From NCBI GenBank assembly GCA_965250205.1, contig CBDFNK010000016.1, positions 48,405 through 112,404 on the forward strand: 64,000 bases of DNA, written 5' to 3'. Within the stretch, counting starts at the first letter, position 1; each line of letters starts with the position of its first letter. Shown here piece by piece: positions 35,195 to 44,104 of this stretch. A model generated the notes under the pieces. That model worked only from the letters and a program-made list of their open reading frames with translations. It was not told where the DNA came from and did no database searches. Both the position numbers and the translations under genes were made by a program. The stretch comes from JAHZKN01 sp965250205 (GTDB lineage Bacteria > Pseudomonadota > Alphaproteobacteria > Rhizobiales > Hyphomicrobiaceae).

Positions 35195-36301
35195 ATGAAG
35201 TGTGCACTTGGGCTGATGAGCGGCACATCAATGGACGGCATTGATGTCGCACTTATCCGCACCGACGGGCAGATGCAAGTCGAACGCGGGCCAGCGATGA
35301 GCTTCACATATACCGAGGCACAGCGCACCATGATCCGCCAAGCGATAGGTGATGCGCGCCTGTGTAAGCGCTCTGCTGACCGGCCGGGCCGATTGGCTGA
35401 AATCGAGCGCGAATTGACCGAGATCCACGGTGCGGCTGTCTCCGCCTTTTTGCGCAAAAAGGGGTTTGATCGGAAGGCAATTGATATTGTCGGCTTTCAT
35501 GGCCAGACCGTTGCCCACCGACCCGACGAAAAACTCACCGTGCAACTGGGTGATGGACGTTTTCTTGCCGAGCTCGTTCGCTGTCCTGTGGTTTATGATC
35601 TGCGCCAACAAGATGTGCAGGCGGGCGGTCAGGGCGCGCCGTTGGTGCCTGTTTATCATCAGGCTGTTGTGTCTGGCATTGTTGGCAACAAAGAGCGCCC
35701 TGTGGCCGTTCTCAATATTGGTGGTGTTGCCAACGTGACCTGGATCGGCCGCGATGACAGCCTGCTTGCCTTTGATACGGGCCCTGGCAATGCACTGATT
35801 GATGACTGGATGGCAGCAAAAACCGGCAGGGCGTTTGATGATGGTGGCCAGTTGGCTGCAACGGGTCGGTGCCATGCTAGTGTTCTAGAAACGTTGATGG
35901 GGGATGCCTATTTTGCAGAACCCTCTCCGAAGTCTCTTGATCGGGATCATTTTTCTGTCGAATTGTTAGCCAGCCTCAGCGCGGCTGATGGGGCTGCAAC
36001 GTTATGCGAATTTACGGCGATGAGCATTGCACGTGCTCAAGAACAGTTTCCAGATTCTGTAACCATGTGGATCGTCACAGGTGGTGGCCGACACAACGCA
36101 TTCTTAATGCAACGCCTGAAACATCACCTCAGGGGGTCGCTACAATCGGCAGATGATGTTGGTCTTAACGGTGACAGCATGGAAGCGGAAGCGTGGGGCT
36201 ATCTGGCTGTGCGCTCTATCTTCGGGTTGCCTATCACGTTTCCTGGTACAACGGGGGTCAACGCACCTCTTACCGGTGGCACGGTTGTCGCACGGCCGTG
36301 A
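35195..36301 (+). CDS. anmK: Anhydro-N-acetylmuramic acid kinase
   Basis: 368 residues from the ATG at 35195, preceded by AGGAG; upstream in-frame starts (35150, 35168) lack such a site. ASKHA-fold sugar kinase: phosphate loop GLMSGTSMDGIDVALI, GFHGQTVAHRP, VLNIGGVANVT, DTGPGNALIDDW and GGGRHNAFLMQRL. It converts 1,6-anhydroMurNAc from cell-wall turnover to MurNAc-6-phosphate. Divergent from tyrS, an arrangement often seen in alphaproteobacteria. Confidence 0.93.
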   Translation: MKCALGLMSGTSMDGIDVALIRTDGQMQVERGPAMSFTYTEAQRTMIRQAIGDARLCKRSADRPGRLAEIERELTEIHGAAVSAFLRKKGFDRKAIDIVGFHGQTVAHRPDEKLTVQLGDGRFLAELVRCPVVYDLRQQDVQAGGQGAPLVPVYHQAVVSGIVGNKERPVAVLNIGGVANVTWIGRDDSLLAFDTGPGNALIDDWMAAKTGRAFDDGGQLAATGRCHASVLETLMGDAYFAEPSPKSLDRDHFSVELLASLSAADGAATLCEFTAMSIARAQEQFPDSVTMWIVTGGGRHNAFLMQRLKHHLRGSLQSADDVGLNGDSMEAEAWGYLAVRSIFGLPITFPGTTGVNAPLTGGTVVARP

Positions 36302-36342
36302 TCAGTTTTGGACCTTGTGATTGTTTCAGCCGGCTTGGCGAC

Positions 36343-37332
36343 TTAACGAACCAGCCTGCGCACCATATTTTCAAGGCCCATTGTTATATAGGAAAGGCTG
36401 TCATAATCGACGGTGTCGGGAAGGTCGTTGATGGAGTGATAGTAGGGATTACGAAACGGAGCGGTATCAGTCACCATCAAGGCAGGATAGCCGAATTGGT
36501 GATAAGCCCAATGGTCGGAGAGATCGACGCCCTCAACATATCCTGGCGCCAGTCCACCAACTGAGGGAAAGACACTGGCGTTGCGAAACGCGCGCGTGAC
36601 GCGCTCAAGAAAGATGCGTGACTTTGGTAGGGCAACAAACGCAACAAAGTCACCAACGTTGGAAAAGGCGGCGCTAAAGGGAAACGGTAATCGCTGGCTG
36701 TCAGGTTTAGTGCTGAAGTAGCCAAGTGTTTCCAGAGCGATAGCACCCATGATGTTTTCACCCTGGTCTTTCATCATTTTGGCATGCTGCCAGCTTCCCA
36801 TGTTTTTGGTCTTACCCCAGGGGTGCTCTTCATTGACCCAGAACAGGAGTCGCAAGCGATGGTGTTGGGGTTGCCAACCTTTGAGCCGGCGCGCCAACTC
36901 AAGAGTGGCTGCAACACCGGTACCGTTGTCATGGGCACCAGGTGAAACCCCATCGCTATCATAGTGGGCACCAAGGATCAGAGTTGCGGGATGTTCTGTT
37001 TGAATTTGCGGCTCAAAGACCACTTCAATGTTGCGTACATATTTACCGGCAACGGGGAACTCCTGGATCTCTGGCCTATGGCCTACTTCATATAACGTGT
37101 CTTGAATGTGGGTTGCTGCCGACTCCAACGACACGAAGTGGGCAATGTTTCGAGGCCCTTGTGCGATCTCGGCAATATGGCCTGAAAGTCGCGATGCAAG
37201 GTCCAGCCCTTCAGCGTTGAGTTTAGGCAACGGCGCTGTTTTGCTTCGTCTCGGAAAAACGATGCAATACCAGATCAGTGCGCCAACGGTTGCAATACAA
37301 ACGAGGCCAGCAATGGCGAGGGTGGTTGCCAA
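36343..37332 (-). CDS. M28-family zinc metallopeptidase, membrane-anchored
   Basis: 329 residues. Residues about 5-26 form an N-terminal membrane anchor (ALTIAGLVCIATVGALIWYC-like). The catalytic domain has the two-zinc ligand set of M28 aminopeptidases: GAHYDS, GAHDNGTGVAATLE, the acid in VNEEHPW, a further ligand region in ALETLGY and the His in YYHSINDLPDT. Likely a periplasmic aminopeptidase. It stands alone on the minus strand, converging on anmK. Confidence 0.88.
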   Translation of the reverse strand: MATTLAIAGLVCIATVGALIWYCIVFPRRSKTAPLPKLNAEGLDLASRLSGHIAEIAQGPRNIAHFVSLESAATHIQDTLYEVGHRPEIQEFPVAGKYVRNIEVVFEPQIQTEHPATLILGAHYDSDGVSPGAHDNGTGVAATLELARRLKGWQPQHHRLRLLFWVNEEHPWGKTKNMGSWQHAKMMKDQGENIMGAIALETLGYFSTKPDSQRLPFPFSAAFSNVGDFVAFVALPKSRIFLERVTRAFRNASVFPSVGGLAPGYVEGVDLSDHWAYHQFGYPALMVTDTAPFRNPYYHSINDLPDTVDYDSLSYITMGLENMVRRLVR

Positions 37333-37525
37333 AACAAAAATCCAAAATCCAAAACGTTGGGCAATCTATCAGATAACGGACTATTCCTTAGCATGCAAAT
37401 AATGAGCTAGTGAAGATAATAATAGTGCGGCAGGAAAACATTGTGTCAAATTTTAACAGACTTAACTTTCAGCTCTAAACGAGCATTGTCGTAAATATGC
37501 GTGATTGAGCTAACGCTTTGAGCCG

Positions 37526-37643
37526 CTAGAGCGTCGAGTTTCCTCTACTACACAGCCAAGCTGTTTGCGCGACGCTCTATCTTATGACTGGTGAACAACT
37601 TATCTGCGAAAAGTCGAACTCAACTTTTCGCAGGTTGATCTAG
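37526..37643. repeat. CTAG-family mosaic palindromic repeat (copy 3)
   Basis: CTAGAGCGTCGAG...GCGCGACGCTCTATC, then AACAACTTATCTGCGAAAAGTCG...CAACTTTTCGCAGGTTGATCTAG. It has the same two modules in the same order as copy 1, without the 13-bp triplication. It fills most of the 330-base gap 37333-37662, which holds no gene. Confidence 0.8.
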
Positions 37644-37662
37644 CCCTACTGAACTCATCCAC

Positions 37663-38412
37663 CTACTTGTTTTGTTCTTCGTCCTGTTGAGCTTTCAAGG
37701 CGGCAGCGCGGCGCTCTTTTTCACGTTCTTTTTCTTTTTCAAGTTCCTTGGCTTTGGCTTTTTCTTCTTCAGCCATGGCAAGGCGCATGTCGAGATAACC
37801 ACCAACAACGTTGTTAAGTGGCTCAATCTGGTTTTCAAAAAAGTGGTTGGCACCCGGGATCACTTCATGATCGATGGAAATACCGCGCTGGGTTTTCAGT
37901 TTCTGGGTCAATTCAGCAACCGAGGCAGTGGGTACGACGCGGTCAGCATCGCCATTGACCATCAACCCTGATGACGGGCATGGTGCTAGGAAAGAAAAGT
38001 CATAAAGGTTGGATGGAGGGGCAACGCAGATAAAGCCATCGATTTCCGGGCGACGCATAAGCAGCTGCATGGCAATCCAGGTGCCAAATGAGACACCGGC
38101 AATCCAACAGTATCTGGCGTCTGGTTTGACTGTCTGCATCCAATCGAGCGCAGAAGCCGCGTCTGCGAGTTCGCCGGGGCCGCCATCCCAGATACCCTGG
38201 CTGCGCCCAACGCCGCGGAAATTGAAACGCAGAACCGAAAAGCCGCGTGCAACGAACGCATAGTACATGCTGTAGACGACCTGATTGTTCATCGTACCGC
38301 CAAATTGCGGGTGCGGATGCAGGATCAGGGCGATCGGGCTGTCACTGCCAGCATCGTGATGTAAGCGTGCTTCGAGGCGGCCAACTGGCCCGTTGATGAT
38401 CAATTCTGGCAT
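37663..38412 (-). CDS. Alpha/beta hydrolase
   Basis: 249 residues from the ATG at 38412 (an open frame continues 33 codons upstream without support). Compact hydrolase fold: oxyanion-side HPHPQFGGTMNN, RFNFRGVGRS, the nucleophile elbow AGVSFGTWIAM (Ser in GVSFG), the acid in NGDADRVVP and the His in PGANHFFE. The last 40 residues are a highly charged Glu/Lys coiled coil (KELEKEKEREKERR), an unusual addition. The substrate is unknown; no signal peptide. Confidence 0.85.
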   Translation of the reverse strand: MPELIINGPVGRLEARLHHDAGSDSPIALILHPHPQFGGTMNNQVVYSMYYAFVARGFSVLRFNFRGVGRSQGIWDGGPGELADAASALDWMQTVKPDARYCWIAGVSFGTWIAMQLLMRRPEIDGFICVAPPSNLYDFSFLAPCPSSGLMVNGDADRVVPTASVAELTQKLKTQRGISIDHEVIPGANHFFENQIEPLNNVVGGYLDMRLAMAEEEKAKAKELEKEKEREKERRAAALKAQQDEEQNK

Positions 38413-38517
38413 AGGTTTTAGGTCTCTATCTGCGCTTAGGCTTTTCAGCCCTGTTGGGTGCCCGTGTCCCTCGGACCAGCCCAGGAGGTCATCACAACAT
38501 CGTGCCTTCATGAATAC

Positions 38518-38546
38518 TTGACTTGAGCGCTCGGAATTTACATATT
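38518..38546 (+). promoter_or_regulatory. Predicted sigma70-type promoter of the isc/suf operon
   Basis: TTGACT (38518-38523), a 17-base spacer and CATATT (38541-38546). A start site would fall near 38553, giving a leader of about 180 bases before iscR. Pattern match only. Confidence 0.5.
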
Positions 38547-38555
38547 CCGCCCAAG

Positions 38556-38572
38556 TTTAGAATTATTCGAAA
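38556..38572 (+). promoter_or_regulatory. Predicted Irr operator (iron control element)
   Basis: TTTAGAATTATTCGAAA matches the Irr/ICE consensus TTTAGAA-N3-TTCTAAA at 13 of 14 fixed positions. It sits just downstream of the predicted -10 box, a position that suits repression of the Fe-S operon under iron limitation by Irr, the haem-responsive Fur-family regulator of Hyphomicrobiales. Confidence 0.65.
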
Positions 38573-38733
38573 AAGTGAATGGCCCGTCCTCGCCCCGGCT
38601 GGGTATGGAGGGGGTTCTTAGCACAAGTCGTGTGGCTAAAGGCAAGGGGCACATCGCGCCAGCCGCCTATTTTGGGTTCGCTTGAGGATTTGGTGCTTGG
38701 AATTTGGGGTTTTACCCCGCGTTGGAGTGTGAA

Positions 38734-39204
38734 TTGGAGCTGAATACCAAAGGTCGTTACGCGGTGATGGCAATGGTCGATCTGGCCAAGTACGGGTCTG
38801 CCAACTCGCTGCCCTTGTCCGTTGTCGCACGTCGTCAGGCGTTGCCTATGGCCTATCTGGAACAGATTTTTGCTCAACTACGCAAAGCCGACCTTGTTGT
38901 CAGCGTGCGCGGGCGTGCGGGCGGCTATCGCTTGGCACGGCCAGCAACCGACATCTCAATTGCCGATGTAATGAGTGCGGTTGAAGAAGCGACCCAGATG
39001 ACCCGATGCAGCACTAGTGAGACAGGGTGCCTTGGTGAAAAACGCTGCCTTACACACGGACTGTGGGATGCGCTTGGCAGCCACATCGAAGAGTTTCTGG
39101 GCCGGGTCACATTGCATGATGTGGTTGTTGGACTGCCCAAAGGAGATAGCCTCGCGCTCAGTTCTGTCTCATTCGATGCAAGCAAGGAGGCTCATAAGTC
39201 ATGA
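38734..39204 (+). CDS. iscR: IscR/Rrf2-family Fe-S cluster regulator
   Basis: 156 residues from a TTG start at 38734 with GGAG six bases upstream; this gives the standard beginning MELNTKGRYAVMAM. A winged helix-turn-helix with recognition segment VVARRQALPMAYLEQIF and the wing VRGRAGGYRLARP is followed by three cysteines in CSTSETGCLGEKRCLTHGLW that would hold a [2Fe-2S] cluster. First gene of the Fe-S assembly operon, overlapping the desulfurase by 4 bases (ATGA), so it likely feeds back on the operon. Confidence 0.9.
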   Translation: MELNTKGRYAVMAMVDLAKYGSANSLPLSVVARRQALPMAYLEQIFAQLRKADLVVSVRGRAGGYRLARPATDISIADVMSAVEEATQMTRCSTSETGCLGEKRCLTHGLWDALGSHIEEFLGRVTLHDVVVGLPKGDSLALSSVSFDASKEAHKS

Positions 39205-40337
39205 CCAGTACCTACCTTGATTACAATGCGACGGCACCGCTCCATCCTGAAGCACGTGACGCCATGGTTGCAGCCTTGGATGTTATCGGCAATGCGTCAT
39301 CCGTTCATGAGCCAGGGCGTCGGGCCCGTGCTGTGGTTGAAACGGCGCGTGACAAGGTTGCAGATTTTGTTGGTGCCGAAGCATCGGAAGTGATTTTCAC
39401 AAGTGGTGCAACGGAAGCCAACAATTGGGTTATGGCTGGCGGTTGGGAGCGCATCATCCTGGCACCAATCGAACACGAGTCGATTTATGTGCCTGCACTG
39501 AATTCCAAGTCGCACGTTGATGAAGTTAGGGTCGACGAAAACGGCGTTGCAGACGTTGGCCAGATCGCAGAGCGGGTCTTGTTGTCCAATGACTTCTCCT
39601 TTGACGAGCCAGCACGAACTGCAATAACGCTGCAAGTTGCAAATAATGAAACCGGCGCCCTGCAGCCGGTTGCACAAACGGCAGCCTTCGCCCGCCAACA
39701 TGGACTATTTATGCACACCGATGCTGTCCAGGGTGCGGGCCGTGTGTCGCTTGATTTCCATGCGCTTGGCGTTGATGCCATGAGCCTTTCAGCGCATAAG
39801 ATCGGTGGCCCAAAAGGGATTGGTGCTCTGGTTTTGAAAGACTACGTAGCAATGCCGACGTTTATCCAGGGCGGTGGCCAGGAACGTCGCCGTCGCGCTG
39901 GGACAGAAAACGTTGCTGCCATAGCAGGCTTTGGTGCAGCCGTTGAAGCGGCAGGCCGAGAGCTTGAAAACATAAAGCGCATTGCAACGTTGCGCGATCA
40001 ATTGGAAGTGGGCCTGAAAGACATTGATCCCGACATTGCAGTATTGAGTATCGATGTGCCGCGCATCGCCAACACCACTTGCTTTGCAGCACCGGGCAAG
40101 CGGGCGGAGACAACGTTGATTAGATTGGACTTGGCGGGCGTTGCGGTCAGTTCAGGTGCAGCCTGTTCTTCCGGCAAGGTCGGCATCTCCCGCGCGCTTG
40201 ATGCGATGCGGGTTCCGAAAGATCTGGCTCAATCAGCAATTCGTATCAGTATTGGGCATGCCACAACAGAAGACGAGATCAGGCACTTCTTAAAAGTATG
40301 GAAGGCGCTTCATCACAGCGACAAAGCCGCTGCTTGA
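39201..40337 (+). CDS. Cysteine desulfurase (IscS/NifS-like class V aminotransferase)
   Basis: 378 residues, PLP enzyme. Begins TYLDYNATAPLHPEARDAM; PLP Lys in SAHKIGGPKGIG; the mobile active-site Cys in SSGAACSSGKVG. It frees sulphur from cysteine as a persulphide. It is translationally coupled to iscR. The operon later encodes a second, SufS-type desulfurase, so this one may feed other sulphur uses or work in other conditions; the double set is usual in alphaproteobacteria. Confidence 0.92.
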   Translation: MTSTYLDYNATAPLHPEARDAMVAALDVIGNASSVHEPGRRARAVVETARDKVADFVGAEASEVIFTSGATEANNWVMAGGWERIILAPIEHESIYVPALNSKSHVDEVRVDENGVADVGQIAERVLLSNDFSFDEPARTAITLQVANNETGALQPVAQTAAFARQHGLFMHTDAVQGAGRVSLDFHALGVDAMSLSAHKIGGPKGIGALVLKDYVAMPTFIQGGGQERRRRAGTENVAAIAGFGAAVEAAGRELENIKRIATLRDQLEVGLKDIDPDIAVLSIDVPRIANTTCFAAPGKRAETTLIRLDLAGVAVSSGAACSSGKVGISRALDAMRVPKDLAQSAIRISIGHATTEDEIRHFLKVWKALHHSDKAAA

Positions 40338-40393
40338 ATTTTAAACATCTAACAAGCATGTCTTAGAAAAAAAGACGCCAGGAGAGTTCACGG

Positions 40394-41863
40394 ATGCCAG
40401 CGGTACAAGAGACTATTGATCAGGTTAAAGAGATTGATGTCGATCAATATAAGTACGGGTTTGAAACCGACATCGAGTCGGTGAAGGCACCCAAAGGTTT
40501 AAACGAAGACACCGTCAAATTTATCTCTGATAAAAAAGGTGAACCGGACTGGATGCTGCAGTGGCGTCTTGATGCTTATAAGCGTTGGCGCGCAATGACC
40601 GAGCCAACGTGGGCCAAGGTTAGCTATCCAAAGATCGATTTTGAAGATCTCTATTATTATTCCGCGCCCAAGAATTCCGAAGGGCCGAAGAGCCTTGACG
40701 AAGTCGACCCAGAACTTCTGGCCACCTATGAGAAGCTTGGCATTTCATTGCGCGAGCAGGAAATGCTGGCAGGCGTCCAGGGTTCCAAAGTTGCTGTTGA
40801 TGCCGTGTTTGACAGTGTCTCTGTTGTCACGACGTTTAAAGACGAGCTGGCTAAAGCGGGTGTCATTTTCTGCTCGATCTCAGAAGCGCTGAGAGAGCAC
40901 CCTGAGTTGGTGAAGAAGTATCTCGGCTCTGTTGTGCCGCAGTCTGACAACTATTATGCGGCGCTGAATTCGGCTGTGTTTTCCGACGGCTCATTTGTTT
41001 ACGTGCCTGAAGGTGTGCGCTGCCCAATGGAGCTTTCGACGTATTTCCGTATCAACGAAAAGCAAACCGGACAGTTTGAGCGCACGCTTATCATTGCTGA
41101 TAAAGGGTCTTATGTCTCTTATCTCGAAGGTTGCACCGCGCCAATGCGTGATGAGAACCAGTTGCATGCAGCTGTCGTTGAGCTAGTGGCGTTAGATGAC
41201 GCTGAAATCAAGTATTCGACCGTGCAGAATTGGTACCCAGGCGATGCAACGGGCAAGGGTGGCATTTATAATTTTGTCACCAAGCGCGGTGACTGCCGGG
41301 GACATAACTCCAAAATCAGCTGGACGCAGGTTGAAACTGGCTCTGCCATTACTTGGAAATACCCTAGCTGCATTTTGCGCGGTGACAATTCCACAGGCGA
41401 ATTTTACTCCATCGCTGTGTCCAACGGTTACCAACAGGTCGATAGCGGTACCAAGATGATTCATCTAGGCAAGAACACGTCAAGCCGGATTATCTCCAAG
41501 GGCATTGCAGCAGGTAGATCACAAAATACTTATCGCGGTTTAGTGTCCGCCCATCGCAAGGCAACATCTGCACGCAACTTCACCTGTTGTGACAGTCTGC
41601 TGATTGGAAATCAGTGTGGTGCGCATACCGTGCCCTATATAGAAGCAAAGAATTCAACCGCTCACTTTGAGCACGAAGCAACGACCTCAAAAATTTCCGA
41701 GGACATGTTGTTCTATTGTCGCCAGCGAGGGCTTTCTGAAGAACAAGCGGTAGCCCTGGTGGTCAACGGTTTTGTGCGCGACGTGCTGCAACAACTGCCG
41801 ATGGAATTTTTGGCTGAAACGCAACGGCTAATCGGGATCAGCTTGGAAGGGTCGGTAGGTTAG
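40394..41863 (+). CDS. sufB: Fe-S cluster scaffold subunit SufB
   Basis: 489 residues, full length. Conserved SufB segments: YKYGFETDIESVKAPKGLNE, KISWTQVETGSAITWKYPSC, the Cys in FTCCDSLLIG and the C-terminal HEATTSKISEDMLFYCRQRG. It forms the SufBC2D complex on which clusters are built in the cytoplasm. AGGAGAG lies before the ATG. Followed by sufC after 86 bases that include a 14-base duplication (CCACGCCTCAAAG). Confidence 0.97.
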   Translation: MPAVQETIDQVKEIDVDQYKYGFETDIESVKAPKGLNEDTVKFISDKKGEPDWMLQWRLDAYKRWRAMTEPTWAKVSYPKIDFEDLYYYSAPKNSEGPKSLDEVDPELLATYEKLGISLREQEMLAGVQGSKVAVDAVFDSVSVVTTFKDELAKAGVIFCSISEALREHPELVKKYLGSVVPQSDNYYAALNSAVFSDGSFVYVPEGVRCPMELSTYFRINEKQTGQFERTLIIADKGSYVSYLEGCTAPMRDENQLHAAVVELVALDDAEIKYSTVQNWYPGDATGKGGIYNFVTKRGDCRGHNSKISWTQVETGSAITWKYPSCILRGDNSTGEFYSIAVSNGYQQVDSGTKMIHLGKNTSSRIISKGIAAGRSQNTYRGLVSAHRKATSARNFTCCDSLLIGNQCGAHTVPYIEAKNSTAHFEHEATTSKISEDMLFYCRQRGLSEEQAVALVVNGFVRDVLQQLPMEFLAETQRLIGISLEGSVG

Positions 41864-41949
41864 CGCCTCAGACCTTGAGCGACCCACGCCTCAAAGCCCA
41901 CGCCTCAAAGACAGACAACACACTTTGAATTTGTAAGGACACGACAACC

Positions 41950-42702
41950 ATGCTCGAAATTAAAGATCTCACCGTTAAGTTGGCGGAGGAAGACAAGGAA
42001 ATCATCAAAGGTCTGTCGTTGACCGTACCTAAAGGTGAAGTGCACGCGATTATGGGCCCCAATGGGTCAGGCAAATCAACCTTGGCTTATGTGCTTGCCG
42101 GTCGCGATGACTATGAGGTGACCGGTGGTGACATTCTTTGGAATGGTGAAAGCATCATTGATCTGGAGCCAGATGAGCGCGCCGCCAAAGGTGTCTTCCT
42201 AGCGTTCCAGTATCCGATGGAAATTCCTGGTGTCGCCGGGCTGACGTTCCTGCGCGCGGCCGTCAATGCGGTGCGTAAGAAGCGCGGCCAAGACGAGCTT
42301 TCAACCCCGGACTTCATGCGCGTTGCACGCGACAAGGCCTCAAGCCTCAAGATTGATATGGAGATGCTCAAGCGGCCGGTCAATGTCGGCTTTTCAGGCG
42401 GTGAAAAGAAGCGCTCTGAAATTTTGCAGATGGCGTTGTTGGAGCCATCCTTGTGCGTGCTCGATGAAACAGACTCAGGACTTGATATTGATGCGTTGAA
42501 GATTGTCTCGGATGGCGTCAATGCCCTGCGCTCGCCAGACCGTGCCGTTGTGGTCATCACGCACTACCAGCGTTTGCTCAATCACATTGTGCCAGACAAG
42601 GTGCATGTGCTCGCGCACGGCAAAATTCAAAAATCGGGCGATAAGGGCCTCGCCTTGGAGCTTGAAAAATCCGGTTATGCCGAGTTTGGCGATGCGGCCT
42701 AA
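41950..42702 (+). CDS. sufC: Fe-S assembly ATPase SufC
   Basis: 250 residues, ABC-type ATPase: Walker A GPNGSGKSTL, Q-loop AFQYPMEIPG, signature FSGGEKKR, Walker B LCVLDETDSGLD and switch His in VVITHYQRLL. Cytosolic, drives the SufBC2D complex. Standard length and order. Confidence 0.97.
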   Translation: MLEIKDLTVKLAEEDKEIIKGLSLTVPKGEVHAIMGPNGSGKSTLAYVLAGRDDYEVTGGDILWNGESIIDLEPDERAAKGVFLAFQYPMEIPGVAGLTFLRAAVNAVRKKRGQDELSTPDFMRVARDKASSLKIDMEMLKRPVNVGFSGGEKKRSEILQMALLEPSLCVLDETDSGLDIDALKIVSDGVNALRSPDRAVVVITHYQRLLNHIVPDKVHVLAHGKIQKSGDKGLALELEKSGYAEFGDAA

Positions 42703-42750
42703 CGGTTGCCGCTGGGACGCCAAATATGATTTGATCAGAAAGCACGAGAT

Positions 42751-44073
42751 ATGAACGTGGTGACAACCAAGAATAAGGTCGAGCAAGGGCTCATTGAGGC
42801 CTTTCATAATGTGGCCGACACGCTTGTTGGCGGGGCTCTGCAACGCAAAGCTGCGATTGCGCGGTTTGAAGCCACCGGCCTGCCGCATCGGCGCATCGAA
42901 GAATGGAAATACACGGACCTGCGCAACATGATGCAGGAGGCGCATGCGCCTCCTGTGTCTGGTTCTGGCGCGCTGGAAGAGGGAGAACTTCAAAAAGCGC
43001 TCGGACCATTTGCGCATATTAATGCCAACCGCATTGTTTTTGTGGATGGTCTGCATCAGCCGAGCCTAGATCAGTTAGGTGACAGTGAGGTTTCCATTAC
43101 AACATTGGCCGGTCAACTGGCCTGTGAAAGCAAAGCTGCCAATGCGCTGTTGGCCGACAGTGAAACCACGTTTCGGGGTAGTGCTGTTGTTGATCTGAAC
43201 ACAGCTTTTGCCACAGACGGTTCTGAGATCGTGATTGCAGCGGGCAGCAATCATGCCAAGCCTATTCTTGTTGTTCATGTCGCCAAATCGGCAAACCCGG
43301 TGACGTTAACGGTGCGTCATAAAATTACCTGTGGCACTGGGGCGGAAGCTACTGTGGTCGAGATCTTTGTGCGGGCACCTGGCGCAGCAGATACAGGTCT
43401 CATCAATACGGTGAGCGAAGTGGATGTTGGAAATGGTGCGAAGTTCTCGCACGTCAAATCTGTCAGCGATGTTGCCAAGACCAGCCAATTGGCCAACTGG
43501 CACATCACGATTGGTGCTGACGCCAATTATCGCGCATTTCATTTTACCGCCGGTTGCGGTTTGGCGCGCTCTGATGGCTTGATCCAATTCCGCGGTGAAG
43601 GCAGCAAGCTCGATTTCTCCGGTGCCTTTTTGGGACGTGACCGAGACCATATCGACAACACGCTGGTGATTGAGCATTTGGTACCACACTGTGAAAGCCG
43701 CGAACTGTTCAAAGGCGTTTTGGATGACCAGGCGCGGGGCATTTTCCAGGGTAAGGTTCTGGTAACGCAAGACGCCCAAAAAACAGATGGTAAACAGATG
43801 GCCCAGGTCTTGATGCTGTCGCCAGATGCAGAGTTCGATTCGAAGCCGGAACTTGAGATCTACGCTGATGACGTGTTGTGCGGACATGGCTCAACCTCGG
43901 CGGAAATTGATGATGATCTGTTGTTTTATTTGCGCTCACGCGGCATTCCCGAAGAACAGGCGCGCGCATTGTTGATCGAGTCGTTTGTTGGTGAAGCGCT
44001 TGAGTGCGTTGATGTTGAAAGCGTTCGCGACGCATTGACCGAATTGGCGTGCACCTGGCTCGCCAAAGTTTAG
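42751..44073 (+). CDS. sufD: Fe-S cluster assembly protein SufD
   Basis: 440 residues. N-terminal helical part with RRIEEWKYTDLRNMM, beta-helix core (FHFTAGCGLARSDG, FSGAFLGRDRDHIDNTLVIEH) and the C-terminal CGHGSTSAEIDDDLLFYLRSRG that pairs with SufB. Partner in SufBC2D; 48 bases after sufC. Confidence 0.95.
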   Translation: MNVVTTKNKVEQGLIEAFHNVADTLVGGALQRKAAIARFEATGLPHRRIEEWKYTDLRNMMQEAHAPPVSGSGALEEGELQKALGPFAHINANRIVFVDGLHQPSLDQLGDSEVSITTLAGQLACESKAANALLADSETTFRGSAVVDLNTAFATDGSEIVIAAGSNHAKPILVVHVAKSANPVTLTVRHKITCGTGAEATVVEIFVRAPGAADTGLINTVSEVDVGNGAKFSHVKSVSDVAKTSQLANWHITIGADANYRAFHFTAGCGLARSDGLIQFRGEGSKLDFSGAFLGRDRDHIDNTLVIEHLVPHCESRELFKGVLDDQARGIFQGKVLVTQDAQKTDGKQMAQVLMLSPDAEFDSKPELEIYADDVLCGHGSTSAEIDDDLLFYLRSRGIPEEQARALLIESFVGEALECVDVESVRDALTELACTWLAKV

Positions 44074-44104
44074 ACGTGCGGGTTTTGACAAGGATTAGGC
44101 AGTC

